A stretch of DNA of 64,000 bases, taken from positions 1 to 64,000 of the forward strand of contig JBMZDR010000008.1 of NCBI GenBank assembly GCA_049614485.1, in the 5' to 3' direction. The stretch is from GCA-2733415 sp049614485 (GTDB lineage Bacteria; Bacteroidota; Bacteroidia; Flavobacteriales; Flavobacteriaceae). Position 1 is the stretch's first letter, and every line of letters starts with the position of its first letter. Under the pieces are notes generated by a model that did no database searches, had not been told where the DNA came from, and was given only the letters and a program-made list of their open reading frames with translations. Shown piece after piece: positions 26,463 to 33,253 of this stretch. Made by a program: the position numbers and the translations under genes.

Positions 26463-28560
26463 GCTTAACTTCTTTTAACCTAAACACATCTGCTTTTGAG
26501 TAAAATTCTTTTGCTTGTGTCAAGTAGTTTATTGCAAATTCTGTAGATGGTTCGTTTTGTTTTAATTGTAAGGCTAATTCTGCAAAAGTTCCTGAAAGCT
26601 CAATAGCTTTAGTTGCAACAAAATGTTCATCAAATAATTTAATAATGCCAGATTGTGTATTTGTTTTTACCCCTTTTGATGTTAATAAGGCTTTAGCAGT
26701 ATTTATTAAGGCTGTATACGAATAGTATATGCTATCTGACCATTGTTTTTGTACTAGTGATTCTTCAGCATTAGTTAATTTTTCTTCACTCTCAAATAAT
26801 AATGTTGCAACCAAATCAATAACTACGCCTGCACATTCTCCAACACCAATGGCTTTAATATATTTGTTATCATGTCCCCAATCAATAAAATCTGTTTGTT
26901 CTAAATTGGTTAAATCTGCTAATGGCTTTAATAGGTCATAGAAATATATTTTACCTAAACGATCATAGTAATTTATGAATGATTCGTTTTCTTGTACGTT
27001 TTTATCAAAATCATTTAAGATATACCTTAACGCTTCCGGACCTCTTTTGCTTGGTATTTTTATAACCTTATCTGAAAAACGCCCTTCACCATTACCTAAT
27101 ATGCCACCACCTAACAATATTTGTACTGCTGGTGCTAATAAAGCCCCTACTTTAACTGACATACCTTGAAAGCCTATTTGAGCCATATTATGCTGCCCAC
27201 AAGCATTCATACATCCACTAATTTTAATGGCTATTTCTTTATTGTTTACATACTTTGGGTATTCGTTTTTCAATACTTTTTCTAATACTGAAGCAATACC
27301 TGTACTGCTTGAAATTCCTAAATTACAAGTATCTGTACCCGGGCAGGCTGTAATGTCTTGAGTACTGTTATACCCCAATTCTGTAAAACCTAATTTTTCT
27401 AATTCAACATAAAACAAGGGTAGGAAATCCTCTCTTACGTGACGAATTAAAATATCCTGACGTAAGGTTAACCTTAGCTCATTATTGGCGTATGTTTTAA
27501 TTAAGTTGGCTAATAACCGTGCTTTATCTGTATAGAAATCTCCTAGAAATACTTTTATTCCAATAGCAAATAGTCCTTCTTGTTTTTGCTTTATAACATT
27601 TGAGGATTTCCATAATTCAAATGCTTCTTGATTTTCAATATCAACAGAAGGAACTGTACTGTTATTTAACTCAATGGCTTTATCAAACACATCAGTATTA
27701 ATTGGGTAAATTTTATTGGCTAAAGCTTTTTGTTCTTCTTCAACTAAGTTTAAAAACTGTTCTAAGCCTAAATCTTTTACCAAAAATTTCATTCTGGCTT
27801 TAGCACGTTTAACACGTTCACCATACCTGTCAAAAACACGTAAAACACCTTCAATGAATGGAATTATTTTATCTGCATCTAAAAACTCATAAGCAACATC
27901 TGCATGACGCGGTTGTGACCCTAAACCACCTGCAAGTAAAACTTTAAAACCTCTGATGGTTTTATCATTAACACGTTTAGTCTTAGCAATAAATCCAATA
28001 TCATGAATAAAACTGATTGCAGAATCATTATCTGTACCTGAGAAAGACATCTTAAATTTTCGACCCATTTCTTGACAGATAGGGTTACGTAAGAAAAACT
28101 TAAATGTAGCATCTGCATAAGGAGACACGTCAAATGCCTCATTTATATCAATTCCAGCAGTTTCTGAGGCAGTGATATTTCTTACAGCATTACCACAAGC
28201 TTCACGTAATGTGATATCATTTTTTTCTAATTCAGCCCATAACTCTGGAGTTCTGTCTAAGCTGACATGATGTATTTGAATATCTTGACGTGTGGTTATG
28301 TGTAATCGTCCTCTTGAATATTCATCAGAAACATCAGCTATTCGATGAAGTTGTTCAGATGTAACTCTACCAAAAGGTAACTTGATGCGTATCATTTGAA
28401 CTCCGAATTGTCGTTGTCCGTATACGCCTCTTGCTAGACGAAGGCTTCTAAAACGCTCTTCATCTATTTTACCTTCTTTAAATAAACGTATTTTACGTTC
28501 TAATTCTAAGATGTCTTTTTCTACTAATGGATTTTCTATTTCTGATCTAAAACTTTGCAT
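26452..28560 (-). CDS. Ferredoxin-type sulfite (nitrite/sulfite) reductase with C-terminal HEPN-like extension
   Basis: Siroheme-[4Fe-4S] enzyme of 702 residues. Two ferredoxin-like half-domains precede two catalytic repeats. Cluster/siroheme cysteines are Cys406, Cys412, Cys450 and Cys454 (ACPGTDTC ... SGCMNACGQH). Residues after about 590 form an extra helical region resembling HEPN, outside the usual reductase length. ATG 28560 is chosen because the open frame above it runs through the terminator hairpin. Nitrite reduction cannot be excluded by sequence, but the operon (siroheme, cysE, cysM) points to sulfite. Confidence 0.93.
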   Translation of the reverse strand: MQSFRSEIENPLVEKDILELERKIRLFKEGKIDEERFRSLRLARGVYGQRQFGVQMIRIKLPFGRVTSEQLHRIADVSDEYSRGRLHITTRQDIQIHHVSLDRTPELWAELEKNDITLREACGNAVRNITASETAGIDINEAFDVSPYADATFKFFLRNPICQEMGRKFKMSFSGTDNDSAISFIHDIGFIAKTKRVNDKTIRGFKVLLAGGLGSQPRHADVAYEFLDADKIIPFIEGVLRVFDRYGERVKRAKARMKFLVKDLGLEQFLNLVEEEQKALANKIYPINTDVFDKAIELNNSTVPSVDIENQEAFELWKSSNVIKQKQEGLFAIGIKVFLGDFYTDKARLLANLIKTYANNELRLTLRQDILIRHVREDFLPLFYVELEKLGFTELGYNSTQDITACPGTDTCNLGISSSTGIASVLEKVLKNEYPKYVNNKEIAIKISGCMNACGQHNMAQIGFQGMSVKVGALLAPAVQILLGGGILGNGEGRFSDKVIKIPSKRGPEALRYILNDFDKNVQENESFINYYDRLGKIYFYDLLKPLADLTNLEQTDFIDWGHDNKYIKAIGVGECAGVVIDLVATLLFESEEKLTNAEESLVQKQWSDSIYYSYTALINTAKALLTSKGVKTNTQSGIIKLFDEHFVATKAIELSGTFAELALQLKQNEPSTEFAINYLTQAKEFYSKADVFRLKEVKHEN

Positions 28561-28580
28561 GTTGTATTGTTTTTTGGTGT

Positions 28581-28617
28581 AAAAAAAAGCCCTAATGACA
28601 TTTGTCAAAAGGACTTT
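28581..28617 (-). terminator. Attenuator terminator upstream of the sulfite reductase operon
   Basis: Minus-strand hairpin with outer stem AAAGTCC/GGGCTTT and inner stem TGACA/TGTCA, followed by eight T. It lies 21 bases before the reductase ATG and after a 17-residue leader ORF, so it terminates before the structural genes rather than after one. Confidence 0.85.
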
Positions 28618-28650
28618 TTAATTAACCAACTTAATTAAAAAAATGTCCTT
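28609..28650 (-). promoter_or_regulatory. Antiterminator hairpin competing with the attenuator
   Basis: On the minus strand AAGGAC...TTTTTAATTAA pairs with TTAATTAAAAAGTCCTT: 17 pairs, a 5-base loop and a 3-base bulge. Its 3' arm contains the AAAGTCC that forms the 5' arm of the terminator, so the two structures are mutually exclusive. Its 5' arm contains the stop codon of the leader ORF. Confidence 0.8.
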
Positions 28651-28688
28651 ATATATTTCTGAAGTATGTGCATACAGCCCATCATCAT
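28635..28688 (-). CDS. Candidate attenuation leader peptide MMMGCMHILQKYIRTFF
   Basis: A 17-codon ORF beginning ATG ATG ATG GGC TGT ATG. Five of its first six codons are Met or Cys, apart from one Gly, that is, the end products of sulfur assimilation. It starts 55 bases after the cysN stop and ends inside the 5' arm of an antiterminator hairpin. Under the classical model, stalling at the Met/Cys codons lets the antiterminator form; full translation covers the 5' arm and lets the terminator form. No Shine-Dalgarno is seen, which is normal here. Conservation in relatives has not been checked. Confidence 0.7.
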   Translation of the reverse strand: MMMGCMHILQKYIRTFF

Positions 28689-28743
28689 TGTTTGTAATCT
28701 GTTATTTGAAATTGTACAATTCATATAATTATTCTTAATGTTA

Positions 28744-29991
28744 TTACTTTATAAAACCAACACCAACGGTGTTATTTGATTGCGAATCAATTAAAATAAA
28801 AGCACCATTTGTTCTGTGGTTTTCAAAAGAATCATAATACATTGGTTTATTTAGTTTAAATGAGACAGAGGCTAAATCATTCATGTTTAAGCCTAAAACA
28901 TCAGTTTTAATTCCAGAGTAATCAGGATTAATTTTATGATGTATTTCATCAACTTTTGCTAACACTTTATTTACGCCATGTTGGATAATGTATTTGTCTT
29001 GAATGGTTAATTGTTTGTTATCCATCCAACAAATTGTTGCCGTTAACTGTTTATCAATTTTTGGTAAATCATCTGCTTTTACTATCATGTCACCTCTACT
29101 CACATTGATGTCATCTTCTAAAGTTATAGTGACTGATGAACGTCTTGCAGCAGTTTGGAATTTAGTGTCATAAAAATAGATGTCTTTAATTTTCGATTTT
29201 GTTTGTGATGGTAATACCACAACGTCATCGCCTGCATTCAACTCTCCTCCATATACCTTTCCAGCATAGCCTCTAAAATCATGATACTCTTCTGTTTTTG
29301 GTCTAACAACATATTGCACAGGGAATCTTGGTGTACCTTGATTATAGATGTCAGTTGTGTTTAAATTTTCAAGATGACTTAATAACGTTTGGCCCTTGTA
29401 CCAAGGTGTGTTTTCAGATTTATGAACTACATTATCACCTTGTAATGCGCTAACAGGAATGAATGTAATTTGTTGGTCTTTATAATCTCTTCTATTAATT
29501 AATTTTTCAAAATCGGCTTTAATAGCATTGTATTTTTCTTCTGAAAATTCTACTAAGTCCATTTTATTAACTGCAACTATTACATTTTTAATCCGTAATA
29601 AGTTGTTGATGAAAAAATGACGATTGGTTTGTTCAATGACTCCTTTTCTTGCGTCAATTAGTATAATTGCTGCTTGAGAAGTTGACGCTCCAGTGACCAT
29701 GTTTCTTGTGTATTCAACATGACCGGGAGTGTCTGCAATAATATAACTTTTAGTTTCTGTTGAAAAATATATATGTGCAACATCAATGGTAATTCCTTGT
29801 TCCCTTTCTGCCACTAAACCATCTGTTGCTAACGAAAAATCTAAATAATCATAGCCTTTTTGTTTGCTCGTTTTTTCAATTGCGTCTAGTTTATCACTAG
29901 TTAATGATTTTGTGTCGTAAAGAATTCTACCAATCAAGGTGCTTTTACCGTCATCAACACTTCCTGCAGTTGCAATTTTTAATACTTCCAT
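28744..29991 (-). CDS. cysN: Sulfate adenylyltransferase subunit 1 (GTPase)
   Basis: Regulatory GTPase of ATP sulfurylase, 415 residues. EF-Tu-like G motifs are present: G1 GSVDDGKST, G3 DTPGHVEY, G4 NKMDLV; beta-barrel domains follow. It ends at the GTPase-barrel core and carries no fused APS kinase (CysC) domain. Subunit CysD is encoded 118 bases upstream, across an intergenic inverted repeat. Confidence 0.96.
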   Translation of the reverse strand: MEVLKIATAGSVDDGKSTLIGRILYDTKSLTSDKLDAIEKTSKQKGYDYLDFSLATDGLVAEREQGITIDVAHIYFSTETKSYIIADTPGHVEYTRNMVTGASTSQAAIILIDARKGVIEQTNRHFFINNLLRIKNVIVAVNKMDLVEFSEEKYNAIKADFEKLINRRDYKDQQITFIPVSALQGDNVVHKSENTPWYKGQTLLSHLENLNTTDIYNQGTPRFPVQYVVRPKTEEYHDFRGYAGKVYGGELNAGDDVVVLPSQTKSKIKDIYFYDTKFQTAARRSSVTITLEDDINVSRGDMIVKADDLPKIDKQLTATICWMDNKQLTIQDKYIIQHGVNKVLAKVDEIHHKINPDYSGIKTDVLGLNMNDLASVSFKLNKPMYYDSFENHRTNGAFILIDSQSNNTVGVGFIK

Positions 29992-30004
29992 TCAGTTTTT
30001 GTTT

Positions 30005-30070
30005 TATGCTGTAAGCTTTACGCTTTAAGCAGCTTCACTTAATCTTATTTTTTTTAAAGCTTACAGCATA
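30005..30070. repeat. Inverted repeat between cysD and cysN
   Basis: Perfect 16-bp arms (TATGCTGTAAGCTTTA at 30005-30020 and complement at 30055-30070) around a 34-base spacer with related words (ACGCTTTAAGC). The adjacent AGCTCTAAGCTTTAGGCG on the minus strand repeats the TAAGCTTTA core. It lies inside the cys operon and may set the CysD:CysN ratio; that is inference. Confidence 0.75.
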
Positions 30071-30109
30071 TCGCCTAAAGCTTAGAGCTAAAAATTTGTA
30101 ATACAAATT

Positions 30110-31009
30110 TTAAAAATACCCTTGTTGTTTTCTTTTTTCCATTGCTGCTTCAGAGCGTTTATCATCAATTCTTGCTCCACGTTCAGATATTGTTGATGCT
30201 CTAATTTCTGCAACCACTTCACTAATCGTTTTTGCATGTGAGTTTACAGCTGCTGTACAACTCATATCGCCCACTGTTCTAAAACGAACAATACGTTCTT
30301 CAATGTGTTCATAATCTTCACGGTATACATGTTCAGAGGCTGTCCAGATCATTCCATCCCTTAAAAATGTTTCACGTTTGTGAGAAAAATATATCGATGG
30401 AATTTCTAAGTTTTCCCGCTCTATATAGCTCCAAACATCTAATTCTGTCCAATTTGAAATAGGAAATACGCGCACATTTTGTCCGTGTTCTATGTCGCCG
30501 TTTAGCATATCAAATAATTCAGGGCGTTGGTTTTTTTCATCCCATTGCCCGAAGTCATCACGAACAGAAAATATGCGTTCTTTTGCCCTAGCCTTTTCTT
30601 CATCACGTCTGGCACCACCAATACAAGCATCAAATTTAAACTCCTCAATGGCATCTAAAAGGGTAGTGGTTTGTAGTGTGTTTCTACTTGAGTATTTACC
30701 AGATTCTTCTCTTACTTTCCCTTTGTCAATACTGTCTTGAACATTTCTAACTATTAATTCAAGTCCTAATTCCTTTACTATTTTATCTCTAAACTCTATT
30801 GTTTCTGGGAAGTTGTGCCCAGTATCTATATGCATTAAAGGGAATGGAATTTTAGCTGGATGAAATGCTTTTTGTGCTAATCTGACTAATGTTATGGAGT
30901 CTTTCCCTCCAGAAAAAAGCAATACTGGTTTTTCGAATTGCGCTGCCACCTCTCTAATAATATAAATGGCTTCGTTTTCTAATGGATTTATATGTGCTGT
31001 ACTCTTCAT
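30110..31009 (-). CDS. cysD: Sulfate adenylyltransferase subunit 2
   Basis: Catalytic ATP pyrophosphatase subunit of ATP sulfurylase, 299 residues from ATG 31009; the frame is open to 31042 but the first residues there overlap cysH. The PP-motif FSGGKDS is at residues 32-38. Also seen are HIDTGHNFPET, IGGARRDEEKARAKER and the C-terminal KRKQQGYF typical of CysD. It activates sulfate to APS with CysN. Confidence 0.96.
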   Translation of the reverse strand: MKSTAHINPLENEAIYIIREVAAQFEKPVLLFSGGKDSITLVRLAQKAFHPAKIPFPLMHIDTGHNFPETIEFRDKIVKELGLELIVRNVQDSIDKGKVREESGKYSSRNTLQTTTLLDAIEEFKFDACIGGARRDEEKARAKERIFSVRDDFGQWDEKNQRPELFDMLNGDIEHGQNVRVFPISNWTELDVWSYIERENLEIPSIYFSHKRETFLRDGMIWTASEHVYREDYEHIEERIVRFRTVGDMSCTAAVNSHAKTISEVVAEIRASTISERGARIDDKRSEAAMEKRKQQGYF

Positions 31010-31023
31010 TTTTAATGTTTTAT

Positions 31024-31647
31024 TTAAGAATGTATACCACATTCTCTATTAGCCAATGCTTTTGTGGGGTCATAATATTTAAATTCATTAGGGAGCTTAT
31101 GTTCTTTTAAATAGTGATCCAGTTCTTTATCTGTCCAATGATAGAATGGGCTTACCTTTAATATCCCATCTTTTGAAAAACTAAATATGTCTAAGCTATC
31201 TCTCAATGCTGTTTGCCCTTTTCTTAAATTAGTAAACCATACATCTGGTTTGTGCTCATCCATAGCTCTTTTAAATGGCTCAAGTTTTACTTGTTCAGTA
31301 AATAATTGATGAAATGGGTGATCAATTGTTGGTATCCCCATTAGAACATCTCTATATGCTGAGGTTTGTTTAGGTACGTATAGACTAATATTTAAGTCTA
31401 ATTTTGTAATTAATTCATCAGCATGTTTGTAAGTATTTGGCGTATTATACCCAGTATCACACCAAATAATAGTAATATCATTTAAAGCACTTGTGGTGGC
31501 GTGTAGTATTGTAGCTTCATAAGGTCTAAAATTAGTTGTTACTACAGGTTTGTCAGCAAAACTTAATACCCATGAAATAATTTCAAAAGGAGATTTATGT
31601 GCAAATTCGGTATTGTATTTATCTAATATTTTTTGTTTGTTTTTCAT
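31024..31647 (-). CDS. cysH: Phosphoadenylyl-sulfate (PAPS) reductase type
   Basis: A 207-residue PAPS/APS reductase with the C-terminal nucleophile in ECGIHS (Cys203). The cysteine pairs (CC...CxxC) that bind [4Fe-4S] in bacterial APS reductases are absent; the only other cysteine is in IIWCDTG. By sequence it belongs to the PAPS-specific, thioredoxin-dependent class, which needs an APS kinase. No cysC is present in the window. It lies between DUF2061 and cysD in one operon. Confidence 0.94.
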   Translation of the reverse strand: MKNKQKILDKYNTEFAHKSPFEIISWVLSFADKPVVTTNFRPYEATILHATTSALNDITIIWCDTGYNTPNTYKHADELITKLDLNISLYVPKQTSAYRDVLMGIPTIDHPFHQLFTEQVKLEPFKRAMDEHKPDVWFTNLRKGQTALRDSLDIFSFSKDGILKVSPFYHWTDKELDHYLKEHKLPNEFKYYDPTKALANRECGIHS

Positions 31648-31658
31648 ATCTGAATTTA

Positions 31659-31913
31659 TTATTTACCCCAATTTATGTTGTTCCATAGACGCTCATGGAA
31701 GAAATAAAGTATCATTTTTGATACTAATTCTATTGCTCCTATTGAAAAAGCTAATGTCAGTGCGCCAGTGATTAACCAAGAGATGATAACTGTATCTAAA
31801 GTCCCAATCACCCTCCAGCTAATAGTTTTTAACAGGCTTCTTGTAATTTTTTCATCTGTTTTCTTTTCACTTTTTTTAATGGAACAATTAGCTATTATTG
31901 TGTTTAAAATCAT
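31659..31913 (-). CDS. DUF2061 small membrane protein
   Basis: An 84-residue protein with two hydrophobic segments and the DUF2061 signature (SLLKTISWRVIGTLDTVIISWLITG ... LYFFHERLWNNINWGK). Function unknown. It is the first gene behind the cysHDN promoter and ends 11 bases before cysH; DUF2061 genes often lie beside sulfate-assimilation genes, so a role in sulfur-compound transport or membrane adaptation is possible but unproven. Confidence 0.9.
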   Translation of the reverse strand: MILNTIIANCSIKKSEKKTDEKITRSLLKTISWRVIGTLDTVIISWLITGALTLAFSIGAIELVSKMILYFFHERLWNNINWGK

Positions 31914-31947
31914 ATCTATACAAGCCCTATCGTTTTAGTAGGGTAAT

Positions 31948-31978
31948 GCAAATGTATACATTTATATTTCATGAGCAA
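31948..31978 (-). promoter_or_regulatory. Promoter of DUF2061-cysHDN
   Basis: On the minus strand TTG (31976-31978), a 19-base spacer and TACATTTGC (31948-31956) match the Bacteroidota primary promoter. A CCCTA/TAGGG hairpin (31924-31942) follows just before the DUF2061 start. Confidence 0.82.
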
Positions 31979-32017
31979 GTATCATTCAAAGAAAAATATC
32001 AAAACAATATATATTAT

Positions 32018-32072
32018 AAAAAAAAGCAACAAGTAGGCTCTGTTGAAGATGAAGTAAAAGCCCACTTGATGC
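32018..32072 (-). terminator. Terminator of metX-thrA-metZ
   Basis: A 14-pair stem (one mismatch, one G-U pair) between GCATCAAGTGGGCT and AGCCTACTTGTTGC on the minus strand, 19-base loop, followed directly by eight T. It lies just past the metZ stop. Confidence 0.88.
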
Positions 32073-32078
32073 GGTTCA

Positions 32079-33251
32079 TTAAATTTTATTTAAAGCCTGT
32101 ATCACATCATTTATAATATCGTCTATGTGTTCTAAACCAATTGAAATTCTAATTAATCCATCTGTAATTCCAACAGCTAATCTATCTTCTAAACTTAACT
32201 TACTATGAGTGGTTGACGCTGGATGTGTCACTATAGTTCTAGTGTCTCCAAGGTTAGCAGATAGTGAGCATAGTTTTAAATTGTTTAAAAATTTTCTACC
32301 AGAATCAATCCCTCCTTTAATTTCAAAAGCTACAATTGAACCTCCTAGTTTCATTTGTTTTTTAGCTACATCATATTGAGGATGGGATTTTAAAAATGGA
32401 TATTTAACCCAGTTTACTTTTGAAGATTTTTCTAAAAATTTGGCGACTTCTAATGCATTTTCGCAATGTTTCTCTAATCTAATTGGTAAAGTTTCTAAAC
32501 TTTTTGAAAGAACCCAAGCATTGAAGGGAGACATGGCTGGACCAGTGTTTCTTGCAAATAAATAAATATCTCTAATGAGTTCTTTTTTACCAACCACTAC
32601 GCCACCTAAAACTCGTCCTTGACCATCCATAAGTTTCGTTGCAGAATGGATAACTAAATCGGCACCAAAAGTTATTGGTGTTTGTAAATATGGTGTTGCA
32701 AAACAATTGTCTATAATTAAGAGTAAATTATGTTTTTTAGCAATTTGCCCTAAATAGTCTAAGTCAATAATGTCAATACCGGGATTAGTTGGCGATTCTG
32801 CATATAAAATTTTAGTGCTTGGCGTTATTAAAATTTCAATAGTTTCGGGCTTATTTATATCAAAATAACTAGTAGTAATATTCCATTTTGGGAAGTATTT
32901 TGTAAATAATGAATGTGTAGAACCGAATACTGATCTTGCTGAAATAATATGATCTCCAGATTCTAGTAAGGCCCCTAATGTTGAGAATATAGCTGCCATT
33001 CCTGTTGCAAAAGCATACCCAGATTCTGCACCTTCCATTACTACAACCTTATCAATAAACTCTGTTGTGTTTGGGTTAGAAAACCTACTGTATAGGTTTT
33101 TTTCCTTTTCTTCAGAAAAAGAAGCTCTCATATCCTCAGCATCATCAAAAACAAAACTTGATGTTAGATAGAGTGGTGTAGAGTGTTCGCTAAATTGTGT
33201 TCTATTTGTTTGCGTACGTATTGCCGCTGTTTGGAAGTTCTGTGATGCCAT
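32079..33251 (-). CDS. metZ: O-succinyl/O-acetylhomoserine sulfhydrylase (Cys/Met-metabolism PLP enzyme)
   Basis: A 390-residue fold-type I PLP enzyme. Landmarks are the N-terminal TAAIRTQTNRTQFSEHSTPLYLTSSF, the YSRFSNPN tyrosine loop, and the PLP lysine in HSATKLMDGQGR. It forms homocysteine directly from activated homoserine and sulfide. The nearby metX supports O-acetylhomoserine as substrate. Cystathionine gamma-synthase is the main alternative; the sulfide-producing genes next door favour direct sulfhydrylation. It starts 2 bases after thrA. Confidence 0.9.
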   Translation of the reverse strand: MASQNFQTAAIRTQTNRTQFSEHSTPLYLTSSFVFDDAEDMRASFSEEKEKNLYSRFSNPNTTEFIDKVVVMEGAESGYAFATGMAAIFSTLGALLESGDHIISARSVFGSTHSLFTKYFPKWNITTSYFDINKPETIEILITPSTKILYAESPTNPGIDIIDLDYLGQIAKKHNLLLIIDNCFATPYLQTPITFGADLVIHSATKLMDGQGRVLGGVVVGKKELIRDIYLFARNTGPAMSPFNAWVLSKSLETLPIRLEKHCENALEVAKFLEKSSKVNWVKYPFLKSHPQYDVAKKQMKLGGSIVAFEIKGGIDSGRKFLNNLKLCSLSANLGDTRTIVTHPASTTHSKLSLEDRLAVGITDGLIRISIGLEHIDDIINDVIQALNKI

Positions 33252-33253
33252 TT

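Noticed and set aside
28561..28608. N-terminal extension of sulfite reductase (start at 28608)
   Set aside because: The extra codons coincide with the attenuator terminator hairpin and T-run; family alignment starts at the ATG 28560.
32014..32079. Cys-Cys micro-ORF as the leader peptide of cysHDN
   Set aside because: A canonical promoter (31948-31978) lies between it and DUF2061-cysHDN, and TGTTGC is explained as the 3' arm of the metZ terminator stem. Kept only as a low-interest finding.
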